Positions 35,401 to 47,299 of a stretch of 64,000 nucleotides of DNA are shown in pieces (the first letter of the stretch is position 1; the number at the start of each line of letters is the position of its first letter). This stretch comes from Blasia pusilla (Eukaryota > Marchantiophyta > Marchantiopsida > Blasiales): contig CM114274.1 of the NCBI GenBank assembly GCA_050084515.1, positions 38,130,001-38,194,000 on the forward strand, given 5' to 3'. The translations under genes were made by a program, and so were the position numbers. Below the pieces are notes generated by a model. It ran no database searches, was not told the DNA's origin, and saw only the letters and a program-made list of their open reading frames with translations.

Positions 35401-38280
35401 AAGCCTCGCGACTAAATATACATATTTATGTAATCAAAAGAGGACGGGTACGAGCACCTTTCCGTTTGTCATGACATGAATGTTTTGTGGTTTCTCGACA
35501 TAAAAAAACTTATGTAGCAAAGAATCGCTCAATTTAAATTAAAAAGGATGATTTTCATTGGTTCATAGCACACATATTATATTGGTATAAAATTAAAAGA
35601 GGACGGAGATTATTTATTATAAAATTAAAAGATGACAAGTTTGTTCGACACATGTTAAAAAAAACTAATGTAGAAAAGCGTCACTGAATTTAAATTTAAA
35701 AACGGGTGTTAAACATGGATATTGCACTAGTTTGAACGAAGAGTATCTTTGGAAACAAAGGTGCATTCACGCTTTTTGTTTCCAGAATTTTCCTCGTTAA
35801 GTTAAGTTGTTTCTATGCCATAATTCAAATCATTTCTTTGTTATAAGGAATAAAACTCTGTCTTTTAAAATTTTCCAAAATTGGTTAGTTCATCTTAGAA
35901 ATATGAATGATCATCTCCTTAAGTTTATTTGTTTACTTTTGTAATTCCGTTCATTTTTTTGTTATTTCCATACGTTTTCCCACCTCATTTCCCATTTCAA
36001 CATTTATCCTTCATTTTTTCAGGACTATTTACTTTTCTTGTGATAGTTTTTCTTTTGTGTATTTCATTGATAGTCCAATATGGATTTTGTTACAACTTTT
36101 CTATGTTATTTGTCAATAAGAAAGGTCATATCATTGAGTGCCAAGTGAGTAAGTCTATAGAAGTAGACATGGAGGGTGATGGGGACCCCATAAAAATACA
36201 GAAGAGCCTTTTGTAAGGTGTCGATGGACTTCCTCCAAACTATACGTGCAAGATTTCCTCACATCCGGCTCTCATAGAAGGGGGACTCAAGGAGTTGAGA
36301 AGGCCAAGGCCACATCCCCCCCCCCCAACAACAACAACAAAGACAATATACGTGGACTATATAGGTTTGAACTACATATTTGTTTCGTAGCAATTACGAT
36401 GAATTGAAATCTAAATTAAAAGATTGTAAGCAAAGGAAAAGATGTGCATCCATTATTGTAGTAGATCCTTCATTATGAATCTGTGTTATTATCAAGAAAT
36501 TCATAATGAAGGTGCTATGTTGATTATCATAGCACTTGCATCAATATTCTTCTTGACTTTCTTATCACCTCTACTTCCCATTCGAACTTTTTATGCCTCC
36601 CGCTACTTTCTTAAGAAGATTTTATGGTTGGTTATAGTCAATATATACTTTCCGTATTAGCCTATTTCTATAGTGGATCCAAACCACGAATGATGTGTTT
36701 TTTGGTATTTATATTCAAAATTATGACCAACCAATGTGCATTCATTTTTTTGGGTGTGTTAACTTTCATTTGTTATTTTAGAACCGTGTCCATGATTTTT
36801 TGAACATGCTTTCATGAAAAAAATGTGGGAATTTATTGCGGAAAGAAATTCCCACTTACATTTAAATATGCATATCTAGGATATATTTATTTTTGTGCAT
36901 GCATCAAACTTGCCTTTATTATCATGAAATATACATATATATTTTTTCGTTGGTTTCATCATAAATAGAAATATAATCTTCCTTTATCTCCCTTCTTGAA
37001 TTAGTATTGTAGATAACTTTCTAGGAGATTTAAAATAAAATAAGTTGAAGTTCCATAGAGGGTTTTATATAGTCATCATTTATGTCTTCCCATATCAATT
37101 ACAATTTTTTTTTCATCTCTTGTGCAGATTTAAGGATGATACACAATACATCAAGAGGCATAGAGATACAAGGCAATAAAAAGCACAAGATTGAAACTAA
37201 GTATTATCTTGAATGCATTTTTCTTTGTGTTAGCAATATATTAGCGTCTTAAGTTCCAAGTTGGTGTTAATGTGTCCACGGGCTGCATCTATACTAGTAC
37301 AAACATTAGGGGTTCATGGAGTCTAAAAACTAATTTGGGAGAATCATGTGACATGTTTTCAAATGCTGAAATGTTCGCTCAAATTTTCTCATTACCATTT
37401 ACTTACAGATGTCTTTAAACATCCAAATTTGATCACCTGGGCTTTTTTCCCTTCATTTACATGCATATGTTTATTTAAAATGTTGAGATTACCTCTCTCG
37501 ATTTTTCAATATTTAATTACATGATTTAAAACTATCCTTAAAAATATTTAGATCGCTATAAGTTTTTGCACACATCAAGGTTCAGTAATCTATCATCTCT
37601 TAGGATCTTATTGGGTTTTTGTCTTCCATGTATAAGCTCAAAGTTCACTTCAATTTTGATCATGTTGGATCCACAATCGTCATGATTTTTGAGATTTCTG
37701 ATTTATTCACCCATAGAATCTTTTCAATCATCCAAATTTTATTCCTTCACCATCTCCCATTATTCTAATTTTCCTATTTCTTTTCCATTACCAATATAAA
37801 AAATCCCCCAAAAATTGAATATCAGGAATAATCCAAGAAGAATCTAGGTTACCGAAAGAGCACCACTTTCGAACTCTCGCGATACTAATGTATGAACATT
37901 CATATCATAGCATGACAATACCGCATACATAGCAAGGCCATGGCACACCGGTATTGCAAATAGAAGACCCATGAAAATATCCCGACTTTTATTACTAAGG
38001 AAAATTCGTTAGCCTAGGGTTCCAGGGGTTGTACAAATGAATAAAACTCGCATGTTCTTCTTGGGATATTTTTCTCTGCGAAAATGATTATATGAAATTT
38101 GAATGCATGTGCCGGTACATCATGGCACCATTGACGACATAAAAGGAAAAGTCGAAAAGAATCCAATTCCATGCAACAAGAACATGCAAATGCGTTCGAA
38201 AGGAGAGAAACAGCTGCTAACTAGTAGTCATCGGAGGTTAGAATGGTACGTATGAAGACGAAGGTGGATAAATAAAAAAT
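35400..38280. other. AT-rich intergenic DNA, nothing recognised
   Basis: Long AT-rich stretch with no frame above 95 codons and no domain recognised. A short C run followed by AACAAC repeats is at about 36,317-36,342. Hydrophobic frames at 35,907-36,216 reflect T-rich composition. Confidence 0.5.
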
Positions 38281-38689
38281 CCGAAAGGAGAAGTGAATAC
38301 CACGGATCGTCTGCTTCGGAAGGCGATGGTATTGTTTTACTGCCGCCCCTCCTCGCAAGATGCTACCTTGTAGGGCACGGGTCCTTCAAGCTGCCTTGCG
38401 GACCCGTCACCGCTCTTTCCTCGGTCCTTACTTCATCCCTCCCTCCCTCCCTCCCGTCCTTCCTTCCTCTGTTCGTTCGTAAGTTCGTTCCGTCTGCTGC
38501 ACCGCGAGACGGATTGGGCGCTGCTGCTTTGGCCGTGTGTCGCCTGCGCTTCGGGCTCTTCCTTCTGCCGGTGCGCTGGGGTTGCGCATACACGAGGGAG
38601 GAAGGGAGGGAGGCAGAGGCAGGCGAGCGAGCGAGTGCGTGAGTGAGAGGGAGTGCGGCAGAATACGAACTTGTTGACGCGCCGGATCG

Positions 38690-39475
38690 ATGGCGGCAGG
38701 TCAGATAGGAAGCGCGTCTGCCTCTGTAATGTCCGTTGTCGAAGGCCGGTTCGCTTACATGTTGTGAGCAGGAAGGAAGTGAGGGATACGTTTAGTGTGT
38801 AGAGAGCGAGCGAGAGGATTTTGGTGTTGGGAGCCTGGGAGGGGAAGAGGGTACATGGAGGGAGAGAGGGAGAGAGAGAGAGAGACGAGTTGTGGTCCTT
38901 TTTAGTAAGGAGGACGCCAAGGACTGCTCGTAGCGGCTTGTGTCTAGAGTAGTAATGGCGAGTAGGAAAGCAGGGTGAATCTGAAGAAGCTGCGAGGGAT
39001 TGAAGAAGGGAGGTAAATGGTGCCATTGCTTCGGAAGGGACGTTTTGCTGTTGTGCCGGCTGGAGCGTTCGTCAGTGTTGTCTGAAGGCAGGAAGGCTTG
39101 TGAGGGTTTACTTTATTCGGCTGTACGCGTCGATGCGGGAGAAGTGGTTGGACTAGGAGAGTGACATTGGTGGCTGGAGTGCAAAGAGGGCGTCCGGTTG
39201 CACGGTGGTGACATCAGACAAAACTTCGATCAGGATTGGAAGAGCTAGTTAGGCCGGCGCTTCGTGAGTCCGGATTCTGAAAAAAGTTTATTTCGGGTGG
39301 AGAGTCTGGAAGTTCGAAGAAAGGAGTCTTAGTGGAGGAGGGTGTTTGGGAAGCCATCTCCTGTCTCCAACGTGAAATACATCTGACGAAGGTTGTGGTG
39401 TCTCTTTAATGTTCAAAGAGGATGAAGTATGAGATCATTGTGCTTATGAAGTTGCCCACGAAGGTCTGCGCTTGA
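38690..39475 (+). promoter_or_regulatory. Presumed long 5' leader of the F-box gene with six upstream ORFs
   Basis: GC content rises at about 38,280, suggesting that the promoter and leader begin there. Six short ATG-initiated frames precede the F-box start: 38,690-38,767 (25 codons), 38,955-38,978 (7), 39,017-39,085 (22), 39,133-39,156 (7), 39,409-39,432 (7) and 39,446-39,475 (9). If transcription starts upstream of them, they would be expected to restrain translation. A TCCC/TTCC-rich pyrimidine tract lies at about 38,433-38,467. The transcription start is not known. The 197-codon minus-strand frame here looks compositional. Confidence 0.45.
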
Positions 39476-39645
39476 TCGAGTCAACGACGAGCTCATTAGT
39501 GTCGCTGACTGGAGATTTGCCTTGGTGCGACGGACTCCTTGGATTCCAGTTGATTGTGATCAGGTTCAGCGCGCACGGAAATTCCTATTAGTTTGACTAG
39601 GATATTATAAGACGCAGACGGAGCGAGGTTCCAAGCCTGTTCTTC

Positions 39646-40803
39646 ATGCATCTGGAGCTTAGTCTAACCGGGGATTCCGGTCGGAATTGCCGAAGGGCAT
39701 CCTACATGGCATCTATGACCACGACCGACCACTTCGATCGCCTTCCAGACTCTCTTTTGCTTCTGATTTTCAACAAGTTGGCAGACATCAAGGCGCTTGG
39801 ACGATGTTGTGCTGTCTCGAGGAGATTTTATGCCCTAGCTCCACTAGTCGATAATGTGGTGGTTAAAGTAGATTGCGTTATCTCTGGAGAGGAGAGCAGC
39901 CTCAATGTCAAGGGTAGAGGCATCTTGAGTCTCATGCGTTTCGTCGTCGGCAGCTTGTTCAAGCCTATCCAAACTCTTCAGCACCTTCTAGGTCCGAAGA
40001 AAACGATTCTTGCAACGGAAGTCTCTCATCACTCTCCGGGTGAAGTATTGAAGAACTTTAGGGAAATTCAGAATCTTAGAATTGAATTGCCGGGTGGAGA
40101 GCTTGGCATCGAGGAAGGGGTATTGTTGAAGTGGAAAGCAGAGTTCGGAAGTACTTTGGAAAGTTGTGTCATCCTAGGAGCCGCATCATTAGTCAAAGGC
40201 ACTGATGCCGAAAAGAAGGGAATGAAGTCGGATGCCTCCAAGCCTTGGTTCTTGCAAGGGAGATCGGAAGATAGGAATCACATCGAAGGAAACGAGGAAG
40301 TGGATACAGTATCTTCACAACAAGATGATAGCGGCAGTATTCCGACTTCATTCTACACCGATGGCGGCTTGAAGTTACGCGTCGTTTGGACGATAAGCTC
40401 ACTGATAGCCGCATCAGCAAGGCACTATCTACTGCAACAAATCATCTCCGACCATCCTACGCTGGAGAGCTTGGTATTGACGGATGCTGATGGCCAAGGA
40501 ATGCTCTGCATGAGCAAAGAGCAGTTGCGGGATTTTCGAGACACTCCTCTAGCAGCGTCCGCGTCCTCCAATAGAACTCAAGTTCCCGCGCTGAATATGA
40601 AGCTATGGTACGCGCCGTACCTGGAGCTTCCTGGCGGAACTGGTTTGAAGGGTGCGACTTTAGTTGCCATCAGACCGAGTGATCAACCTGCGCGCAAGGA
40701 TGCCGAGTCCTTTGTGGACGGCGCTTTTGAAGAACCTTACAGAACTGCTGCTAGCATCCTTGCCAAGCGTCGCACGTACTTACTAGAAATGAACTCTTTC
40801 TAG
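39646..40803 (+). CDS. F-box protein of the At5g46170/At1g30200 family
   Basis: This intact, intronless 385-codon frame carries an N-terminal F-box (about residues 28-75): DHFDRLPDSLLLLIFNKL, then DIKALGRCCAVSRRF. F-boxes bind SKP1 and recruit targets to an SCF ubiquitin ligase. Conserved family features follow: VDNVVVKVDCVIS, a middle LRIELPGGELGIEEGVLLKWKAEFG-type block, WTISSLIAASARHYLL (about residues 245-260) and the C-terminal KRRTYLLEMNSF. The first ATG (39,646) adds 20 residues not typical of the family; ATG 39,706 or 39,715, just before the F-box, is a likelier start. Length fits the family. No frameshift is seen, unlike the surrounding elements. Targets are unknown. Confidence 0.93.
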   Translation: MHLELSLTGDSGRNCRRASYMASMTTTDHFDRLPDSLLLLIFNKLADIKALGRCCAVSRRFYALAPLVDNVVVKVDCVISGEESSLNVKGRGILSLMRFVVGSLFKPIQTLQHLLGPKKTILATEVSHHSPGEVLKNFREIQNLRIELPGGELGIEEGVLLKWKAEFGSTLESCVILGAASLVKGTDAEKKGMKSDASKPWFLQGRSEDRNHIEGNEEVDTVSSQQDDSGSIPTSFYTDGGLKLRVVWTISSLIAASARHYLLQQIISDHPTLESLVLTDADGQGMLCMSKEQLRDFRDTPLAASASSNRTQVPALNMKLWYAPYLELPGGTGLKGATLVAIRPSDQPARKDAESFVDGAFEEPYRTAASILAKRRTYLLEMNSF

Positions 40804-41600
40804 CGCGTTTTTTGTTCGCAGGAGTTTTTTCAGTGCAGGCATTTCTTCAAAGTTCTGGTAGCCATTGAGGGTGTGCGCTTGGGCTCAACCTGTGGTGCGG
40901 AGTTATCTCGAGTCTCTGTTCCCGCAGTATTCTGAGTTCTACAAGTTTCGACGGAGGTTAATGGAGGTCGGGAACAGTCCTTTGGTGGGATGATTGGGCT
41001 GGGAGAAGACTTCCCATTGAGGTTATGAATGTGACGCATACATGCATACCATGTCGCTGGTATGGTTTTTTCGTCAGTTGGGACCGGTTATGGATGGAGC
41101 TTCGTACCATGAAGGGGCGACCAACGCCCTCTTCAGGGTTGAAGTTGAGGACAGGTTGGGTCGAACATTCTAAGCGAGTCATGAAATATTTTCCGACGGA
41201 GGGGTTACATAGATGCTGCTATATTTAACGAGTCCCAGCTAGAGGTATATCACAGATGGGGCGATTGCTTCTGAACATCCATCATAGATTTTCCCCTGAT
41301 GGCTCCTTCCTAGGCCTCGAGTCGGTGGAAGAGTAAAGAGCGTCAGGCTGGAACTATTTTCTGTGACTTCTGCTTTGAAGGAGCTGTGGACCGTCAATGA
41401 TGAGTTGGCACCATGCTCGTATGTGAGAAGGTCGTTTGGTCGCAGTGTTAGCTCGTGTTATCCTAAGATGGTCATGCGCAAGCCAGCCGAGGCTGTTGAC
41501 AATGCCGAACGTCGTGTAGATGGGATAAAGGCAATATTTGTCCTAATTGTAAATGTGAAAGGTTTTGAAAATCTGATGTAAAATACATGTTATCAAGTCG
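40804..41600 (+). other. Presumed 3' untranslated region of the F-box gene
   Basis: The GC-moderate composition of the gene continues beyond its stop at 40,801-40,803 for roughly 780 bp. It then falls into AT-rich sequence with TGTAAATGTG-type words near 41,550 and AAAATACATG at 41,579, plausible plant polyadenylation context. No other gene is seen. The boundary is a guess from composition. Confidence 0.35.
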
Positions 41601-44600
41601 TCTGATGTATTCTTGCGAGTAATTGGTTAGAGATGTATCCCGTCCACGTAATTGGTTACTGTTCAGTGAAAGAACATGTAATGTTCAATTGAACTCCCTT
41701 GGTGTACTTCTTTGCGACTTTGAGATCGAAGGCTTTCTGAACCTTCTTATTACTCCAATGCCTTCGCAATGACCGGACTATGTGCTCCTTCACCTGTAAT
41801 AACCCATGAACGTCACCGTCGAAATGGGAGAAGATAGAAAGCACCCTGAACTCTCACCTTCAAAGTGGCTGGTCAAAGCTTGGTTGGGGCCTTGAATGCA
41901 TGATTTGAATGGCTCTTTCTGAAAACAACTCGTAATCAGCAATATCTTCGGTTTTGAATTCTGCAACTGAAAAGGCCTGGGAAGGCATTACATTACCTAA
42001 TGTGCGATTCGGATTGAGTTATCCTACGGGGAGTCGGGACTTGGCCGCAGTGGTAATTGGTGGAAAGTCGTCGGACGAGTAGTATTGTCTTATAACATTT
42101 TGGAAAGGTCCTCCGCTTTTTCGTTGGGAACGACGAGAGTTCGGAGGTGCATCCGACTCGATGATGCGAATCCTTCACCGGCTAGGAAGTCGTGGAGAGT
42201 GGGACACTAGACCACGTTTCGAGGTTTCCCCCCTTCCACCCCCACCCCCTCCTACTCCGAGAACCGGGCCGAACTATGGCCTTCGCCAAGAACTACAGAA
42301 GCAGTACCGATCGCTCCTCTCCAGCGGGTCCTCAGAAGTTTCGGGATTGTCTTCCTATTTTGGGCACTTTCGGAACCGCGTGTGCTGTGCGCCGTAATTA
42401 GACTAATTATTTGAGTTCTTCTACTCACTGGGACTCGGTTGTGGTACTGTCGTTGACATGAGCGGCATGACAGTGAGGCGCGAGCAGGTCAATTCCGGTG
42501 GTTGTGTTTCCAAGGTCCGTCTCCTGCCTATTTGGAGTGTTCGTGGTTTTGCAATTGAGGTGGCATAGTTTGTAGCTGTTCCTAACTTCCTCTGTCAGGT
42601 TTAATTAAGGTGCGCACTTTATGGCTCTTTGGCAAATGAAGCCCGAGCCTTTGGTGCCATTTCTTGGAAAGAATAGCGACGCATCAAGATTCCCTGCTCC
42701 AGACGCATTGATTCGACATATGCAGCACAGCCTACGAGCTGGAGCACTTAGGTCCTCTCTCTCTCTAAGAGCATCATCGTTTATTCTCCGTTTCTTCAGC
42801 ATATACATACACAGCACGGGCTACTCCTGCTACCATTTGTCAAGGTTATCATCCATCACTGCACACTGGGTCAAGGCCCGGTATAATCAAACGTGGTATG
42901 GAACATCCACAGTCGCAAAGAGTAGCCGAACAAACCATCCACGCCAACCGCTAAAACAGTTGTGAAAGAGACACGAAGGCCGCGAGTCCTGTACATGGTC
43001 CACGTGGAAATAGTCTTCCCCACCTATTGCTGGAATCTGCTGCTCGGCTATAAGCAAATCTTCCTTTCTTCATTACAGCAGAAACAGCACACAACGCGTT
43101 TTGTTCACATCAATGGAATCCACCGCACAGCTTCGAGGAAATCCGCACACTTTGTCTTGTACGCCCTCGCGCTTTCCGCCCCTCCGCACGCGACGCAGTT
43201 CGAAGCACAACGGGAAAGCTCTTCCCCCTTCCCGGTGACGTTCAGCGTATCGACATTCGAAGTGACCGTCGGGGCTCGATCGCAGGAGCGCCACAGCACC
43301 GATCTCTCTGGATTGGGTGGGAGTCCCCACTTTCAATCCTTCGGAAGCCCCTCGCAGTCCAAAAGCTTGCCGCTGACGCTGTCAGCCAGACGGACGGACA
43401 CTTTTCCCTTTCCGAATCCAGCGCCCGGAGCACTCTAGAGTCTAGTCCAGATGGCACACGAGCGAAGATGGAAACTGATCTCTGCGTCCCGATATCGATC
43501 TATCCTCGGGCTCATTAGCTCTCTTTACGAGAGACCACGAGGGCATCGTCTCGTCTCATCCGTTCGTCGTGGCGCCTCATCGCCGAATTGGCATGGCCGG
43601 TGTCCGGTATCCTGAGGAACAACGACGGAGAGGACAAGCTGTACGTATCACATCCAACCGCCGCTGTTTGCATGGCATGGTATATACAGTAGTAGTCCAA
43701 GTTCGTCCCGATGTCGAAAGCTTACGTGGCGGCTTTCTGGAGGATTCGAGCATCTCTCATCGCCTGAAACGGCGAGTCTAACCATTTTCGTTTTAAAAAC
43801 CGTATTTGAATTCTTTTTTTGTTGAATACGAGGTGGAGTCAAAATCCGGAGCGGTGGTTCACTGAATATTTCCTTCACACGTGGTCATAAGAATCACGCT
43901 GGCTGAGCAACGAGGATTCGCCACGTGTTCAGGTTGCCTCTCTCCGCCGTGTCGGCTCTGCGGCACGAAGTGCGACTGGCTCCAGAGAGCAGGGTTTCCC
44001 TGACAACCTGTCACGATTCACCGGTACGGTCTGCGCTTCACGAGAATCTCCACCCGGAGTCCCGGACAGGATGGGTTTCTCGCTTCCAGTTCGGATTGAG
44101 GTCCTTCAGGAGTTTACTGCCTCGCTCGCCAGTCGCGACGTTAAGAGTCTAAGACCTGGCATGGTCTCCTTTTGACCCGTTGCATTGAAAACCCTGCGAA
44201 TCGTCCTAGGCTCGCGTCACGCTCTGCCCCTGCGGCCCGGCCATCCCCTACACCCTGCCCGCCTCGACTGCCCACCGGTTCCTTCCCGAGAGAACTCCCA
44301 AGAGCGGTCCGCGATTTCGTCATTCTCGCCGGTTTCTTTTTGAATATAACAACGAAAACCCAGTTGTCACGTCGGGAAGTGGACTGAAGTGTCAGATTTC
44401 ATCCCGTTCTCAGCCGGCTGCTCGTACAAAGAATGCCGGTTCTTGCCGAGCATAGCTGCCCGCGAGTGTGCATTCTCGGCGCCGAGAGGGATACCTTCCT
44501 TGGCTGCGGTTGTGCTGCATTCCTCCACGTATTCTTCTCCGCTTTCCTGCATGGCCACCTGGAGTTTCCCCGCCCCGTCCAGGAAGTTCCGAGCATATGG

Positions 44601-44990
44601 GCAGAAATCTCCCTCACGGAAGAAATGGCTTAAACCGGCTCCTTCGCTAGTACCGTAAGCTTGGCGAGCGACGAGCCCCCAGGCAATTATTGTTGCTTGC
44701 ATCCGTGTTGGCCCCGCACCCACACGTGGCGGTTGTGGTGGTACTATGGTAGGGTACCAGGGGTGTGTTGTTGCCGAGCAGACTTCTAGGTGCTGATTCC
44801 TTGGCCGGCGCTAGTAATGGAGAGCGAATCATGTCAAAGGGTGGTCCATCTCCCTGTTCTTATAATAATAATAATTATCTATCTACGAATTACGGTAAGT
44901 ACTAGGATAAACCCCGAGCGCTTTGGCTGAGGTGGCATATCTGCGGGCCTAGCGCGTATGCAAATAATCCATGCGAGCATGGTCGAGTGT
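41600..44990. other. GC-moderate region without a recognised gene
   Basis: Composition remains gene-like to about 44,900, with many overlapping frames on both strands. The longest are 158 codons (42,962-43,438 plus) and 118 codons (44,367-44,723 minus). They are Ser/Pro/Arg-rich and resemble no family I know. Mutual overlap and low motif content argue that most are chance frames in GC-rich DNA. A noncoding transcript or the promoter of a neighbouring gene is possible. Confidence 0.35.
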
Positions 44991-46790
44991 CAATAATGAT
45001 GGCAATATTTTTTTTAATTTTGTTCCCAAATAATGACAATAGATTTTTTTTTTCTAGTGAGAAATATATGTAATCATGTTACGAACGAGTTAAAAAATGT
45101 TTCTTGTTGTTCTCCAAAAGATTTTTTTCTCTCGACAGAATGAAAAATTTGTTTCTACTTTGTCATGTGTTAAGAAGCTATTCATTGTGTGATCTTCTGA
45201 AGAACAGAATATTATAAAATAGTCAATATTTTTTATTATTTTTAATGGAAAGATGATGACCTCTCCAGCTCCACAACTTCATGTTCCTACTTATAGAGAC
45301 CGACCAAAGTTTTGTCCATCCCTCCTCACATATAATGAAGCCCCCCCCACCACACACACACCTTCCTTATCCCATCCCATCATTCTCGAACCTCTCCATA
45401 CCTATTAACCTTGAATCAATCAATGAAAAATAGTTATCCCTCATTTTCGGTCCTCCACTCCACTATTGAAGAGTAAAAATTACTTTTTTTTTTTTTCATT
45501 TTGAAGACCTTCTTCTTTGAATTTTTTTTTCACTTTCTCTCTTACTATCCTCCTAGAAAAATTATTCTTTATCTCTTCTTCCCTATTATATTGGAAATTG
45601 AACATATTCTTCTTATTTTGGGGCTTTCTTTTGTGGAAATTCAATACTCTCTTTCATTCATCCCCTTTCCTATTCAAATTCTTATTTATCTCTCTTCCCC
45701 GTATTGAAAATTAGGCATCTTCTTTCTTCCTTTTATTTGAATCACATTAGTAAGATTTAATCTAAACCACTTAACTTGGGCTAATAGAAACCACCATTTA
45801 TATTTTTAGGACAAAAGTGGTCTTAATGCAAGAGGGGCTGAAACTTTTACTTTCCATCATATAGGCATGTGTGTACCATTGATCTAGGTGCAAAGAACAT
45901 CTTGGCTCAAAAGTCTACAACATTGTTGGGAGGAGGTTGTAGGGAACTGTTCATGAGGTTGGTTAGGAAAATTCTTTTGTGTGCAAGCCATAGTGCAAAA
46001 AATATGATCCACCATGGCCCTAGTTGGCCTTTGGTAGGCCAAAAAAAATTGATCTTCACGTTCTTAGGTGTCTGAAGGTCAACATACAAGAACTTTTCCC
46101 AATCCCATGTGATAACATCCACAAGTTTTCCCCTAGCCCTATGCATCCTCTAGTTGAATCACGATCTTTATTTAACCTATGGATCCTCTCGAATGAAGAG
46201 TGGTTGGATAGAGAGAGGATTAGGGGTGCAATGGGAATAATGTTTCTTGTCGTATGTGTTGTGAAAACATTGGAAATTTGGAATGTCATGTGTCTAACAT
46301 GACATTTCTTGAAAATGAGAAAAAAAATCCGCTTTAATTTAATTATAAAGACCGTACTAACTACACGCATCTCAAAATGGGTGGTTGCCTCTTTCCAAAC
46401 TAGTGGGAGGGGAAAATGAGAACTCTAACGGCCCAAAAATTATACTTAAAAAAAAACACCCCTATACGAGGCCTTCTAAAGGGTTATTTAACATCCACAT
46501 TTAATTCACAAAAGTATTGAAACCTTGAGGAACTTGTACCTACCAAGTCTTTTTCACAAGACCCCTTTACTTCACAAGAGCCCTTACTTCCGTGTCTGAA
46601 AATTATATCAACAAATGACATAATTTTGTTTTTAATCGAATAGAGGTCGGAATGGATGCATACTAATCAATCTCTCCACGCCTAATCCAACTCATAAACC
46701 ACTCACATCATGAGGGTTTGAAGGATACTTCTTTTGAATTAAAACCGGAAGGCCGAAACATTTTACAGGTGAATGACCGGACAATTATCA
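44990..46790. other. AT-rich intergenic DNA, nothing recognised
   Basis: The composition drops sharply at about 45,000. Frames up to 104 codons occur but carry no motif. T-rich runs at about 45,480-45,720 give hydrophobic frames that are compositional. Confidence 0.45.
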
Positions 46791-46984
46791 AGAAAACGGT
46801 ACTGCCCTAAACTCATCCGGTATTTCCCCGAATGACCGAAGACACCTGTCCGAGCCGAGCCTGCCGTCGTCCACACAGAGAGAGGTACTCGATATCTGGT
46901 CAGAATCAGTCGTCGCGCGACAGGCGACCGATCGATTCTCCTTCGGATTCACCATCTGTCTACAACGTGCGATCGCAGTAATAA

Positions 46985-47040
46985 ACACGACTGCAGTCAC
47001 TGCAGTCACTGCAGTTATTGCACTGCACTGCACTGCACGT
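46985..47040. repeat. Short tandem array of CTGCAGTCA and CACTG words
   Basis: CTGCAGTCA occurs twice in direct tandem followed by a third CTGCAGTTA at about 46,991-47,015. CACTG is then repeated about three times to 47,038. It sits inside a 167-codon minus-strand frame (46,788-47,291), where it gives the repeat TAV. That frame is otherwise unrecognised. Confidence 0.7.
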
Positions 47041-47299
47041 TTAGCTGTGGCCGAATAGCCCCCGTCCACACAGTTACGAGGAAAGGAGCCGCCCTCTCCG
47101 GCGCTCATGTCGGAAGAGGCTCCAAAAGAGATATCTTTAAGTCCGAGGTCGTGAATGGAGACGACTCGCGGCTCGTGTCCGAAAAGCCTCCCCTTCCAAT
47201 CCAAAAGAGATGTCTTTACAACGAGGTTGTGGACGGACTTTCGAGCATGCATGTACTTGGGTTTAGGACTTTCGCCATTCGCTTTTATCACTTTTCCAT

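Noticed and set aside
38433-39026. 197-codon minus-strand frame upstream of the F-box gene
   Set aside because: Ser/Leu/Arg-rich composition follows from purine-rich DNA on the other strand; no motif, and it lies in the presumed leader of a plus-strand gene.
42962-43438. 158-codon plus frame in the GC-moderate region
   Set aside because: Overlaps several minus-strand frames, Ser/Pro-rich, no motif; probably chance in GC-rich DNA.
46788-47291. 167-codon minus-strand frame
   Set aside because: Contains a short repeat array and no recognised domain; codes for low-complexity TAV repeats.
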